A DNA stretch of 64,000 nt from Labrys sp. KNU-23 (GCF_008330945.1 NZ_CP043489.1:3607501-3671500), one strand, 5' to 3'. Positions 32,827 to 41,820 are shown, numbered from the stretch's first letter. Notes: a model not told the origin generated them from the sequence alone. Numbers and translations: made by a program.

Positions 32827-33723
32827 ATGCGCGAGAACCTCAACGATCTGGTCGCCTTCCTGGCCGTCGCGAGGGCGCGCAGCTTCACCAGGGCTGCGGC
32901 ACAGCTCGGCGTCTCGCAATCAGCTCTGAGCCATGCCATGCGTGGCCTCGAGGAAAGGCTGGGCCTGCGCCTGTTGGTCCGCACCACGCGCAACGTCGCG
33001 CCGACCGAAGCCGGTGAGCGCCTGTTGGCGGGGCTGGGGCCGCGCTTCGAGGAAATCGAGGCCGAACTCGCAGCCCTCAGCGCGTTTCGCGACAGGCCGG
33101 CCGGCACGATCCGCATCACGGCGGGCGAGCACGCCGCCGAAACCGTGCTCTGGCCCGCGGTGGAACGTCTGCTGCCGGCCTATCCGGACATCCATGTCGA
33201 GATCATCGTCGATTACGGTCTCACCGACATCGTGGCGGAGCGTTATGATGCCGGGGTGCGGCTCGGCGAGCAGGTCGCCAGGGACATGATCGCGGTGCGG
33301 ATCGGTCCAGACATGCGCATGGCGGTGGTCGGAGCGCCCGCCTATTTTGCCCGGCGGCCGAAACCGGTGACGCCGCAGGATCTCACCGGCCACCGCTGCA
33401 TCAACATGCGGCTGCCGACCTATGGCGGCCTGTTCGCCTGGGAGTTCGAGAAGGAAGGGCGTGAACTCAAGGTGCGGGTCGAGGGGCCGCTGGTCTTCAA
33501 CAATCTCGCCTTGCGCCTGAAAGGGGCATTGGGCGGCCTGGGGCTCGCCTATGTTCCGGAAGATTCCGTGCAGGATCTGATCGCGCAGGGCAGGCTCATG
33601 CGGGTGCTCGGCGACTGGTGCGCCCCGTTTGCCGGCTACCATCTTTATTATCCGAGCCGGCGCCAGGCGTCCCCGGCCTTCGCCGTGCTGGTCGAAGCCC
33701 TGCGCTATCGGCGCGGGCCGTAA
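32827..33723 (+). CDS. LysR-family transcriptional regulator
   Basis: The 298-residue protein begins MRENLNDLVAFLAVARARSFTRAAAQLGVSQSALSHAMRGLEERLGLRLLVRTTR-type LysR DNA-binding domain (shown in part), then a substrate-binding domain with DIHVEIIVDYGLTDIVAERYDAGVRLGE from about residue 115, typical of the CrgA/YafC group. ATG 32827 is used; a GTG lies three bases upstream. It probably controls the divergent aldo/keto reductase gene. Confidence 0.88.
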   Translation: MRENLNDLVAFLAVARARSFTRAAAQLGVSQSALSHAMRGLEERLGLRLLVRTTRNVAPTEAGERLLAGLGPRFEEIEAELAALSAFRDRPAGTIRITAGEHAAETVLWPAVERLLPAYPDIHVEIIVDYGLTDIVAERYDAGVRLGEQVARDMIAVRIGPDMRMAVVGAPAYFARRPKPVTPQDLTGHRCINMRLPTYGGLFAWEFEKEGRELKVRVEGPLVFNNLALRLKGALGGLGLAYVPEDSVQDLIAQGRLMRVLGDWCAPFAGYHLYYPSRRQASPAFAVLVEALRYRRGP

Positions 33724-33733
33724 CTAGCAGGGA

Positions 33734-35167
33734 CTAGCGCGCCCCGGCGGCTTCCTCGATCGCCCCGGCAATGGCGTCGAGCAGGGCGGTATCGTCGCCG
33801 GCCATGCCGTCCATGTCGGCCATGCGGCCGATCACGGTGGCGGCAATGGTTTCCTCCACCGTGTTCTCGGCATAGGCGTAGTAGATTACCGCACGCTGGC
33901 CGTCGCGATGGCAGCGTCCTTCGATCTGCTGGAGCTGGATGGCGCTGTGGCGCATGTCGTGCACCACCAGCGAGCGCTCGCGTTCCCCGCCCGGCATTTC
34001 GCCGCGATGGAGGGAGATCGCCTCGGTGACGGTGAACACCACGGCATCGAGTTCGCCGCGCTGGAAGGCGAGGCGCACGGCCTCGTTGCGTTCACCGGTC
34101 TGGGTGCCGTTGATGGCGTCGACGCGCCAGCCATGGCCCCGCAATTTCTCGACCAGGAGGGCGCTCGTCTCCAGGAAAGCGACGGATATGGCCACCTGCT
34201 GGCCGTTGCCGATCAGGTCGTCGGCAAAATCGGCGGTACCGGCGATGCGTATGAGGCTGCCTTTCTGGCGAAAGCGCAGATCGGCGGCCCAGCCCGCCGC
34301 CCGACGCGTCGAGCCGCCTGCCAGCCCGAGTTCCCGGCGGAATTCGCGCCAGGTTGCCTCGTAGAGACGCCGGTTTTCGGCGTCGAGTGCGGTCGGGGTC
34401 ACCTCGCGCTGCACTTCCGGCCATCCCGCGATCTCCTCGGGGCGGCGGCGCAGGCCGATGGCATGATGTCCCTTGTAGAGCAGGGAGGACATGGTGCGGC
34501 GGTCGTCCTCGTTGGGCTCCCAGGACCAGTTCTTCCAGCGTCCCTTGGCGCGCCCCATCCCGAGCTGCTTCATCAGGGCCCTGAAGCCGTCGAGATCGGC
34601 GCCGAGGCCTTCGCCTTTCCTCTTGTCGCCCTCCTGCGCGAGCAGGCGGGCGAGATAGGAAAGCTCATGCGGCGCCTGGCCGGCAGTGGCGCTCATATAG
34701 AGCGTGAAATCGGCGGCTGCCGCCATCTGGCGGCACACCAGGCCCTGCTGCGAATTGGGATTGCGGATGCGATGCGCTTCGTCGATGACCACCAGCGGCC
34801 AGATGCGCTTGGGGGTGCCTGTTTTGGCGAGTTCATTGTTTTTGGCTCGGGTCGAGCGCTTGGTGCTGGTGGCGGGCGGTGCCATCAGCGTCTTCGTGCG
34901 CTCGAAATTCATCACGGTGACCGCCTTGGCCGGCAGGCCGGCCTGCGCCATGGTCAGGCGCCATTGCGGAATGGCACCCTTGGGGCAGATCACCAGGATC
35001 TCCTGTTCCGGCATGGCGCTCAGCGCCAGCCAGGCCGACAGCGTCTTGCCGAGGCCCGTCAGGTCGCCCAGCAGGAAGCCCGGCCGCCCGGCGCGACGGG
35101 CAGCGAGGATCGCCTCGGCAGCTTCGACCTGATGCGGGCGGGGGAGGAGTTGGGGCGTGGAAGTCAC
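33734..35167 (-). CDS. SNF2-like DEAH-box helicase/translocase
   Basis: The 477-residue protein is a superfamily 2 ATPase: Walker A in LLGDLTGLGKTLSAW (about residues 32-46), Walker B DEAH at 129-132 (VVIDEAHRIRN), motif III YMSATAG, and motif VI QIEGRCHRDGQRAVIYYAY. The helicase C core is intact, with no fused DNA-binding domain, as in short phage-like or plasmid-like SNF2 proteins. The GTG start at 35167 overlaps the stop of the small DUF3297 gene by four bases, so the two are translated together. No transposon or phage genes are near. The cellular role is unknown. Confidence 0.85.
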   Translation of the reverse strand: MTSTPQLLPRPHQVEAAEAILAARRAGRPGFLLGDLTGLGKTLSAWLALSAMPEQEILVICPKGAIPQWRLTMAQAGLPAKAVTVMNFERTKTLMAPPATSTKRSTRAKNNELAKTGTPKRIWPLVVIDEAHRIRNPNSQQGLVCRQMAAAADFTLYMSATAGQAPHELSYLARLLAQEGDKRKGEGLGADLDGFRALMKQLGMGRAKGRWKNWSWEPNEDDRRTMSSLLYKGHHAIGLRRRPEEIAGWPEVQREVTPTALDAENRRLYEATWREFRRELGLAGGSTRRAAGWAADLRFRQKGSLIRIAGTADFADDLIGNGQQVAISVAFLETSALLVEKLRGHGWRVDAINGTQTGERNEAVRLAFQRGELDAVVFTVTEAISLHRGEMPGGERERSLVVHDMRHSAIQLQQIEGRCHRDGQRAVIYYAYAENTVEETIAATVIGRMADMDGMAGDDTALLDAIAGAIEEAAGAR

Positions 35168-35406
35168 GCCTCGTCGCGGAAATAGGGCTCGACCGTGCCC
35201 TTGAGCTTGATGGTCAGGGGATTGCCGCGCCGGTCCTTGGCGTTGCCGGCGGCGACCCGGATCCAGCCCTCGCTGACGCAATATTCCTCGACATTGGTCT
35301 TCTCGGCGCCGTTGAAGCGGATACCGACGCCGCGCTCCATCAGGGCTTGGTCGAAGAAGGGGCTGTCGGGATTGGAGGCGAGGCGATCGGGCAGGGTATC
35401 GGTCAT
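35164..35406 (-). CDS. DUF3297 family protein
   Basis: The 80-residue protein matches DUF3297: TDTLPDRLASNPDSPFFDQALMERGVGIRFNG (in part), VEEYCVSEGWIRVAAGNAKDRRGNPLTIKL and VEPYFRDEA. The family has no known function; the sequence appears soluble. AGGAG precedes ATG 35406. Its stop overlaps the helicase start, the basis for reading the pair as one operon. Confidence 0.85.
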   Translation of the reverse strand: MTDTLPDRLASNPDSPFFDQALMERGVGIRFNGAEKTNVEEYCVSEGWIRVAAGNAKDRRGNPLTIKLKGTVEPYFRDEA

Positions 35407-35629
35407 CTTTTGTTTCTCCTGGAGCAAGGCGCGTCGTCGCGCGACGCTTCGTTGCTCGGCCTGTTCATTGCGACACGTCTTCGATTCCTGCCGTCACCGG
35501 TAAATCGCCAAACGCTTGTGGATGTCGAATGCCGGATTAGCCCCCCAGGCGCGGAAAGCCAACGCCTGATGTGAATTTTATATAGCCCGATGGTGCGACA
35601 CCGGCCGCCATTCGTGACAGTGCGAAGGC

Positions 35630-35670
35630 AAAGAAGCGTTTTCACTTGGATGCGCTTTGCTCTAGGGAGA
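35630..35670. repeat. Copy of a CTAGAGCAAAGCGC-type dispersed repeat
   Basis: The reverse strand reads CTCCCTAGAGCAAAGCGCATCC followed by AACGCTT, parallel to CTCCCTAGAGTAAAGCGCGTTC and AACGCTT at 13285-13320. It lies just upstream of the small coiled-coil gene at 35701. Confidence 0.5.
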
Positions 35671-35700
35671 ACCTATCGAAACGAAACAAGGAGTGGCGCG

Positions 35701-35898
35701 ATGGATGATCGGCCCATGAAGAAGGCTCGCATGCTCGCGGAAATCGCCAGCATCCAGAAGCAGGCCAAGGTCCTGGCAGTGCAGAAGAATCGTGGCGCCC
35801 ATTACGAGCGCCTCGCCCGCGAGGCGGAGGAGCGCGTGGCCAAGCTGCGTGAATCGATCGCGACCATCGACGCCGAGCTCGCTGCCGCCAAGCAATGA
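35701..35898 (+). CDS. Small coiled-coil protein of unknown function
   Basis: The 65-residue protein has a helical, charged sequence (KKARMLAEIASIQKQAKVLA, then EAEERVAKLRESIATIDAELAA) that is very probably a coiled coil. I do not recognise a family. The gene is supported by AAGGAGTGGCGCG before ATG 35701 and by consistent coding character. Upstream frame extension is not supported. It is followed by a DUF1127 gene on the same strand, about 245 bases away. Confidence 0.7.
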   Translation: MDDRPMKKARMLAEIASIQKQAKVLAVQKNRGAHYERLAREAEERVAKLRESIATIDAELAAAKQ

Positions 35899-35988
35899 GC
35901 TGCATCGGCATCAAGGGGGCAGGCTGCTGCAAACAGCGGCACGTCCTGCCTGCGAAGATGTCAATTGCGTTGCGGATTTATGTCAGGA

Positions 35989-36002
35989 ATGCAATATTGC
36001 AT
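35989..36002. promoter_or_regulatory. ATGCAATATTGCAT palindrome upstream of the DUF1127 gene
   Basis: A perfect 14-bp palindrome about 140 bases before the DUF1127 start, in an AT-richer gap. It may be an operator; no regulator is identified. Confidence 0.45.
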
Positions 36003-36142
36003 ACGTGTTGAGCGAATTGGCTAAGAAATTGCCATAATCGGCCAGTTAGCCATGCGAGCCATGCAATTCGGCATTGCGACGATGTATGTTGCACCGCAAC
36101 ATGAGAAGATGGATACTCCCTGGCAACAAAGGAGTAGTCATC

Positions 36143-36322
36143 ATGATTTTCGCAAGCATCATTGCTTATTTCAAGGACCGCATGGCCAAGCAGGCCGAGT
36201 TCCTGCGCCTGCTGGACGAGATCAACAGCCTGTCCGACCGCGATCTGCGCGATCTGCGCGCCGACCGTATGGAAATGATCCGTCACGCTCGCCAGCAGGT
36301 CTACGGTGCCCAGGCTGCCTGA
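36143..36322 (+). CDS. DUF1127 small protein
   Basis: The 59-residue protein has the DUF1127 core LDEINSLSDRDLRDLRADRMEMIRHARQ near its C-terminus. DUF1127 proteins are abundant in alphaproteobacteria and have been linked to stress, RNA binding and phosphate or carbon metabolism, with no single agreed role. The site AAAGGAGTAG precedes ATG 36143. I read it as a real gene; the longer upstream extension has no family likeness. Confidence 0.8.
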   Translation: MIFASIIAYFKDRMAKQAEFLRLLDEINSLSDRDLRDLRADRMEMIRHARQQVYGAQAA

Positions 36323-36434
36323 GCCCCGCCTGCCGTCGACGGACGAGTTTCGAACGCGCCGCCTTCTTTCCTGAAGGTGGCGCGTTCTGCTTTTGGGGCG
36401 AGCGAACCACGCCGGCTTCGGACATTGGCAGGCT

Positions 36435-37187
36435 TCAGGCCCGGGCGGGCACCTGGTCGTGCAGGGAGCGATCGAGTGCCTTGCGCAAATAGCGCTTGGC
36501 CTGTTCGAAGGCTGCACTGTCGCGATCGCGCGGCCGGGGCAGGTTGACGGTGACCATTTCCTCGATGCGCCCCGGTTTCGGCGTGAGGATGACGACACGA
36601 TCGGCGAGCAGCAGCGCTTCTTCGATGTCATGCGTGACGAGAAGGAGGGTCTGCCGGTCCTCCAGCCAAAGCCGGGCGACATGATCCTGCAGGCTCGCCC
36701 GGGTCAGCGCGTCGAGGGCGGAAAACGGTTCGTCGAGGAGGAGGATACGCGGCCTTGCCGCCAGGGTGCGGGCGAGGGCCACGCGCTGGGCCATGCCGCC
36801 GGACAATTCCTTGGGCCACCTTCCGCCCTGTCCCTCCAGGCCGACGCGCGCAAGCACTTCCCCGACCCGCCTGTCGCGCTCCTGCCGGGGCAGGCCGTCC
36901 AGGCCGAAGGCGACGTTCCCGGCAACGCTCAGCCAGGGCAGGAGGCGGGGTTCCTGGAAGACGAGGCCGACGGTTTCGGCCGGGCCGCGGAGGGGCGCAC
37001 CCTCGATCTCCACCCGTCCACGGGTCGCAGCCTCCAGGCCGCCAACCAGGCGCAGGAGCGTGCTCTTGCCGCTTCCCGAACCGCCGATGATGGCGACGGC
37101 CTCTCCCGCCGCGACGGACAAGTCGATGCCACGCAGCGCTTGCGTGCCATTGGCATAGACCTTGTCGAGATTGCGTAGCGACAGCAT
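36435..37187 (-). CDS. ABC transporter ATP-binding protein, SsuB/TauB type
   Basis: The 250-residue ATPase has Walker A GGSGSGKST (residues about 35-43), Q-loop VFQEPRLLPW, signature LSGGMAQRVALAR, Walker B ILLLDEPFSALD, and the H-loop VTHDIEEALLL. It matches the nitrate/sulfonate/taurine group. The ATG at 37187 overlaps the permease stop (ATGA). Order in the operon is binding protein, permease, ATPase. Confidence 0.9.
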   Translation of the reverse strand: MLSLRNLDKVYANGTQALRGIDLSVAAGEAVAIIGGSGSGKSTLLRLVGGLEAATRGRVEIEGAPLRGPAETVGLVFQEPRLLPWLSVAGNVAFGLDGLPRQERDRRVGEVLARVGLEGQGGRWPKELSGGMAQRVALARTLAARPRILLLDEPFSALDALTRASLQDHVARLWLEDRQTLLLVTHDIEEALLLADRVVILTPKPGRIEEMVTVNLPRPRDRDSAAFEQAKRYLRKALDRSLHDQVPARA

Positions 37188-38026
37188 CAGCGGTCCTCGC
37201 CGGCGAAACTGTCTTCATGGCGCAGGAAGGGACGGCTGAGCGCGACCAGGATCATGTCGGTCGCCTTGCCGATCAGCGCAAACAGGATGATGGTGGCGAC
37301 GATTTCGTCGGGTTTGCCCAGTTGCTGGCCGTCGACCAGCAGATAGCCGAGCCCTTCGGAGGCACCCATGATTTCGGCAGCCACCACGAACATCCAGCCG
37401 AGGCCGAGACCGACCCTCAGGGCCGTGACCACCTGTGGCAGGATGGCGGGCAGGAGGATGCGCCGCACCAGCCGCAGCCCTTTCAGCCTGAAGGCCTGGC
37501 CGACCTCGACGATCTTGCGATCGACCGAGCGGATCGCGCTGGAGACGCCGAGATAAACCGGAAAGAACACGCCGACGGCGATGAGGATGATCTTGGATTG
37601 CTCGAAAATGCCGAACCACAGGATGAAGAGCGGCACCCAGGCCAGCGAGGGAATGGCGCGCAGGCCCTGCAGCGTCGGATCGACCAGGGTTCGGAACAGG
37701 GACGAGTAGCCGGAGGCAGCCCCGAGCGCGACGCCGGCGAGAGCGCCGAAGCAGAAGCCGGCCCCGACCCGGGCCAGCGTTGCGAGGATGTGGGTGGTGA
37801 GGTCGCCGTTGCGCGCCAACTCCAGCAGCGTCGCGGCGATGCGGCTCGGCGGCGGCAAGAGCCGTCCGTCGCTCCAGCCGGCATGGACGGCATATTCCCA
37901 TGCCAAAGCGAGGGTGAGGGGCAGAAGCAGCCCGATATAAGGCCGGACATGGCGGAGAGAGGGCCTGGTCGCCGGACGCCGCTCCGACAACGCCTCCCGC
38001 GCGGCGGGGCTTTCGAGTGCCGTCAT
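37187..38026 (-). CDS. ABC transporter permease, SsuC/TauC type
   Basis: The 279-residue permease has about six hydrophobic segments and the EAA-type loop (VDRKIVEVGQAFRLKGLRLVRRILLPAILPQ). It belongs to the BPD_transp_1 group that serves SsuABC transporters. Eight bases separate its start from the binding-protein stop. The substrate may be a sulfonate, but the monooxygenase SsuD is not in the window. Confidence 0.9.
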   Translation of the reverse strand: MTALESPAAREALSERRPATRPSLRHVRPYIGLLLPLTLALAWEYAVHAGWSDGRLLPPPSRIAATLLELARNGDLTTHILATLARVGAGFCFGALAGVALGAASGYSSLFRTLVDPTLQGLRAIPSLAWVPLFILWFGIFEQSKIILIAVGVFFPVYLGVSSAIRSVDRKIVEVGQAFRLKGLRLVRRILLPAILPQVVTALRVGLGLGWMFVVAAEIMGASEGLGYLLVDGQQLGKPDEIVATIILFALIGKATDMILVALSRPFLRHEDSFAGEDR

Positions 38027-38034
38027 AGCCCGGC

Positions 38035-39027
38035 CTATTGCGTCTGGGTGCCGAAACGCGGGTCGATCAGCCCGTTCACCGCCGCGGGCACGTCGATCTC
38101 GGCCTTGATCACGCCGGCGCCCTGCAGGGCTTGCCCGGCGGCCACCAGGGTCTGTCGCTGGGCGTCCCCGATCGTGCCGGTCGACAGGTTCGTGCGGGTG
38201 AGCTGGCGCTCGATCACCGCATCGGGCAGCTTGGCGGCTGCGATCAGGCTCTGCTTGAGATCGGCCGGGTTGGCGAGGGCGTGTTGGCGGCCCTTTTCAT
38301 AGACGGCCAGTACGCGACGCACGAGCTCGGGATGGGCGGCGGCAAAGGCCTCGCGCACATTCAAGACTCCCCAGCTGTTGAGCGCGGGATCGCGGAAGAA
38401 GAGTTTGGCACCATTTTCAACCTCTGCGCCGGCCATGATCGGGTCGAGCCCCGCCCAGGTGTCGACATCGCCGCGGATCAGGGCCGCCTTGCCGTCGCCA
38501 TGCTGAAGCGGCACGAGCACGACATCCTTTTCCTTCAGCCCGGCTGACGCCAGCGCGCGGATGAGGAAGATGTGAGGATCGGTGCCGCGCGTCGCCGCCA
38601 CGCGCCGGCCCTTGAGATCGGCGACGCTGGCAATGCCGGTGTCGGGGCGCGTCACCAGCGCCGTCCATTCCGGGCGCGAATAGACATAGACGGCTTTGAT
38701 CGGGTTGCCGTTGACGCGGCCGACCAGGGCGGCCGCTCCTGCCGTCGAGCCGAAATCGATGCTGCCGGCATTGAGGAATTCGAGGGCTTTGTTGGAGCCA
38801 AGGGACTGGACCCAGCGCACCGCGATGCCATCGGCCTTGAGTTCGTCCTCCAGCCAGCCCTTGTCGCGGATCAGCAGGCCGACGGGATTGTAGGTGGCAT
38901 AGTCGATCCGCAGCTCGGACGGATTGTCGGCGGCCCTGGCGATCCGGGGTGCCGCGAGGCCACCGGCGACGAGGGAGGCAAGGCCAGCAATGAAATGGCG
39001 TCGGGTCGGCAAAGCGGGGCGGGACAC
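38035..39027 (-). CDS. ABC transporter substrate-binding protein, SsuA type
   Basis: The 330-residue periplasmic protein has a Tat-type leader (TRRHFIAGLASLVAGGLAAP, ending ARA) and the SsuA-like LRIDYATYNPVGLLIRDKGWLE. Folding before export by the Tat system is implied by TRRHF. The start is the GTG at 39027, preceded by CGGAG with suitable spacing. An upstream frame reads through AT-rich DNA and is rejected. Sulfonates, nitrate or taurine are possible ligands. Confidence 0.88.
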   Translation of the reverse strand: MSRPALPTRRHFIAGLASLVAGGLAAPRIARAADNPSELRIDYATYNPVGLLIRDKGWLEDELKADGIAVRWVQSLGSNKALEFLNAGSIDFGSTAGAAALVGRVNGNPIKAVYVYSRPEWTALVTRPDTGIASVADLKGRRVAATRGTDPHIFLIRALASAGLKEKDVVLVPLQHGDGKAALIRGDVDTWAGLDPIMAGAEVENGAKLFFRDPALNSWGVLNVREAFAAAHPELVRRVLAVYEKGRQHALANPADLKQSLIAAAKLPDAVIERQLTRTNLSTGTIGDAQRQTLVAAGQALQGAGVIKAEIDVPAAVNGLIDPRFGTQTQ

Positions 39028-39156
39028 GGCATATCTCCGAAAACAGATCCTCGTTTTATTAATACATAAAGATTGTAGACAAAATAGACAAAATTGCCTT
39101 GCTCGGCCGCCCGGAGGGGGATTGTTCTCGCCGGGCATGGCTGCTAGCATCCGTGA

Positions 39157-39201
39157 ATGCGCATTTCGTCTTTCTCAGCAAGCTGGTGGTGGCCCGTCTA
39201 A
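39157..39201 (+). CDS. trpL: Trp leader peptide
   Basis: The 14-codon frame reads MRISSFSASWWWPV, with three tandem Trp codons before the stop TAA. It lies about 120 bases upstream of trpE(G). Shortage of charged tRNA-Trp would stall the ribosome at these codons and change the fold of the following leader. The pattern matches the known trpE(G) leader of Sinorhizobium meliloti. Too short for automatic gene callers. Confidence 0.93.
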   Translation: MRISSFSASWWWPV

Positions 39202-39267
39202 GCACGGACGGCCACGCATGATCATTGCTCATCTGGCCGTCCCGGGAGGGGCGGCTTTTGATTTTTT
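39188..39267 (+). promoter_or_regulatory. trp attenuator: antiterminator and rho-independent terminator
   Basis: The terminator is GCCGTCCC (39236-39243) with GGGGCGGC (39248-39255) around GGGA, followed by TTTTGATTTTTT (39256-39267). The antiterminator pairs GGACGGCCA (39206-39214) with TGGCCGTCC (39234-39242), nine bases without mismatch. The Trp-codon segment (GTGGCCCGTC, 39189-39198) can pair with the same antiterminator strand. These are the three alternative structures of a transcription attenuator. Confidence 0.92.
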
Positions 39268-39322
39268 GAAGATCAGCGCAGGAGCACCCAACCCGAGACG
39301 GCCGTAACTCGGAGTTGGCTCC

Positions 39323-41494
39323 ATGACGGACCATATCTACCACTCGGCCGGCGGCATCCGGATCCATCGCGTCTGCCGCGATCTCGACTATCCCCACGAC
39401 CTGTCCGCCCTCGCCGACAGCCTGGACCGGCAGCGCGGCGCGCTGTTCTCCTCGGGCTGCGAAGTGCCGGGGCGCTACCGGCGCGGCGAGATCGGCTTCG
39501 TCGATCCGCCATTGGTCATCACCGGCAAGGGCCGACGTTTTCGGATCGAGGCCCTCAACCCGCGCGGCGCGTGCCTCATCCCGACGATCGAGGGCCGCTT
39601 GCGCTCGCTCGATCTCTTCGAGGCCTGCACGACAGGAGAGGCCTACCTCGCGGGCACGGTGCGAGAGGCGCAGGGTGCGTTTGCCGAGGAGGAGCGCAGC
39701 CGTCAACCCAGCCTGTTCTCGCTGCTGCGGGCGGTGATCGAGCTCTTCGCAGCGCCCGACGACCCCCATCTCGGCCTCTACGGTGCCTTCGGCTACGATC
39801 TCGTCTTCCAGTTCGAGCCGCTGGACCTCAGGCTGCCGCGAGCCGAGGACCAGCGCGATCTCGTGCTCTATCTGCCCGACGAGCTGGTGGTGGTCGATCA
39901 TGCCCGCCAGCGGGCGCAACGGCTGAGCTATGATTTCAGCGTCGACGGACGCTCGACCCGCAACCTGCCCCGTGCCACCGAGCCCCAACCCTATCGCCGG
40001 CTGGCCGGCCCGGACCTGCCGCCCGAGAGCGACCACGCGCTTGGCGAATATGCTGCCATGGTCGAACGGGCCAGGGCCGCCTTCGCCCGCGGCGACCTGT
40101 TCGAGGTGGTGCTGGGGCAATTGCTGTCCAAACCCTGTGCGCAAGAGCCAAGTAGGATCTTCCGCCGGCTTGCCGCGGCCAATCCCTCGCCCTTCGGTGC
40201 CCTGATCAATCTCGGAGAGGGCGAGTTCCTGGTGGCGGCCTCGCCGGAAATGTTCGTGCGGGTCGACGGAAGACGTGTCGAAACCTGCCCGATCTCTGGC
40301 ACCATCCGCCGCGGCGCCGATGCCCTGGAGGATGCCGAGCGCATCCGCGAGCTCCTGAATTCCGCCAAGGACGAGGCGGAGCTGACCATGTGCACCGACG
40401 TCGACCGCAACGACAAGTCGCGCATCTGCGAGCCCGGCAGCGTCAGGGTGATCGGCCGGCGCCAGATCGAGCTCTATTCGCGCCTGATCCACACCGTCGA
40501 CCATGTCGAGGGGCTGATACGGCCGGGTTACGACGCGCTTGATGCCTTTCTCAGCCATGCCTGGGCGGTGACGGTGACCGGAGCACCCAAGCGCGGCGCG
40601 ATCCGCCACATCGAGGCCGAGGAGAAGAGCGCCAGGCGCTGGTATGGCGGCGCCTTCGGAGCGATCGGTTTCGACGGCGCCATGAATACCGGCCTGACGT
40701 TGCGCACCATCCGCCTGCAGGACGGCGTCGCGCAGGTGCGCGTCGGCGCCACCCTGCTGCATGACAGCGATCCCCAGGAAGAAGAGGCGGAAACCCGGTT
40801 GAAAGCCTCCGCCATGCTGGCCGTACTCGAGGAAGAGCCCCCCAGGGCTGGTGGGCTGGCCGCTCCGGTCCGCAGGGCTGGTCCCGGGCCGCGCCTGCTG
40901 CTCGTCGATCACGAGGACAGTTTCGTGCATACGCTGGCCGGCTATTTCCGCGCCGCCGGTGCCGAGGTCGTGACCCTGCGCCCGGCCTTGGCGCGGCAAA
41001 AGCTCGTGGACGGGGAGCCGATAGACCTCCTCGTGCTCTCGCCGGGCCCGGGGCGGCCCGAGGACTTCGCCATGCAGTGGACCCTGGCGCTTGCCTTGCA
41101 GCGCTGCCTGCCGGTCTTCGGCGTCTGCCTCGGCCTGCAGGGCATGGTCGAGTATTTCGGCGGCCGGCTCGACCTACTCGCGAGGCCCATGCATGGCAAG
41201 GCCTCGCGGGTGGAGGTCGAGGACGGCAGGCTCTTCGCCGGCCTGCCCGGCAGCTTTGCAGTGGGGCGCTATCATTCGATCCACGCCGATGCGGGCGACC
41301 TGCCGCCGGACCTGCTTGTCACCGCGCGCGACGCAAATGGCGTCATCATGGCGGTGGAGCATGCCAGCCTGCCGCTGGCCGCCGTGCAGTTCCACCCCGA
41401 ATCGGTGATGACCAGGCCCGAGATCGGCCGACGGATGATCGAGAATGTGCTGGCGATGATCGGAGGTGAGGTGAGGGCGGTGGCGGCGGAGTGA
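39323..41494 (+). CDS. trpE(G): Anthranilate synthase, fused TrpE-TrpG
   Basis: The 723-residue fused enzyme makes anthranilate from chorismate and glutamine. Residues about 1-510 are TrpE: SPEMFVRVDGRRVETCPISGTIRRG-type chorismate site (part shown), CTDVDRNDKSRICEPGSV, and VTVTGAPKRGAIRHIE. Residues about 525-715 are the glutamine amidotransferase: LLLVDHEDSFVHTLAGYF, LSPGPGRPEDF, catalytic Cys in FGVCLGLQGM and His in AVQFHPESVMT. The fusion is typical of rhizobia, and the gene has its own Trp-codon attenuator. Confidence 0.97.
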   Translation: MTDHIYHSAGGIRIHRVCRDLDYPHDLSALADSLDRQRGALFSSGCEVPGRYRRGEIGFVDPPLVITGKGRRFRIEALNPRGACLIPTIEGRLRSLDLFEACTTGEAYLAGTVREAQGAFAEEERSRQPSLFSLLRAVIELFAAPDDPHLGLYGAFGYDLVFQFEPLDLRLPRAEDQRDLVLYLPDELVVVDHARQRAQRLSYDFSVDGRSTRNLPRATEPQPYRRLAGPDLPPESDHALGEYAAMVERARAAFARGDLFEVVLGQLLSKPCAQEPSRIFRRLAAANPSPFGALINLGEGEFLVAASPEMFVRVDGRRVETCPISGTIRRGADALEDAERIRELLNSAKDEAELTMCTDVDRNDKSRICEPGSVRVIGRRQIELYSRLIHTVDHVEGLIRPGYDALDAFLSHAWAVTVTGAPKRGAIRHIEAEEKSARRWYGGAFGAIGFDGAMNTGLTLRTIRLQDGVAQVRVGATLLHDSDPQEEEAETRLKASAMLAVLEEEPPRAGGLAAPVRRAGPGPRLLLVDHEDSFVHTLAGYFRAAGAEVVTLRPALARQKLVDGEPIDLLVLSPGPGRPEDFAMQWTLALALQRCLPVFGVCLGLQGMVEYFGGRLDLLARPMHGKASRVEVEDGRLFAGLPGSFAVGRYHSIHADAGDLPPDLLVTARDANGVIMAVEHASLPLAAVQFHPESVMTRPEIGRRMIENVLAMIGGEVRAVAAE

Positions 41495-41820
41495 TTGACG
41501 GAGCGGGTGCGACCAGCCTTCCCCAGCTTCGTGGAGATCCGATTCACACATCGCAGTATCGCCAGTATATGGCGCTGGAAATCCTTCCCCGACTTCGGGG
41601 AAGGTGGCGATGCGAAGCATCGACGGAAGGGGGAGAGTGGCGCCAGCAGACCTGAAGATGGCGAGATCGCGCCCCTCTCCCCCACCCGACCCGGCGTTGC
41701 CGGGCCTCTCTCCCCGAAGCCGGGGAGGGATTCGCGCGCTTTACTTGTCTCAGTTGAGCTGTGTGAATTCGATAGCCAGCTTCGTGGGGAAGGCTGGTTC
41801 GGCCACATCCTGACCCGTTT
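41495..41820. other. Repeat-filled gap between trpE(G) and the GH172 gene
   Basis: The 326-base gap between the convergent genes is mostly the dispersed repeat described at 41571-41740, flanked on both sides by the short related sequences ACCAGCCTTCCCCAGCTTCGTGG and its inverse (near 41511 and 41775). No gene is seen. Confidence 0.6.
41571..41740. repeat. Dispersed CCTTCCCCGA-CT-TCGGGGAAGG repeat, copy 1
   Basis: A perfect hairpin is at 41583-41604. Then follow a variable inner stem and GACGGAAGGGGGAGAGTGGCGCC. The reverse complement of 44933-45003 gives the same order with nearly the same bases. The right part (41660-41740, ACCCGACCC-GGCGTTGCCGGGCC) matches the insert in cobG. Probably a non-autonomous palindromic repeat, as it carries no gene. 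Confidence 0.8.
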
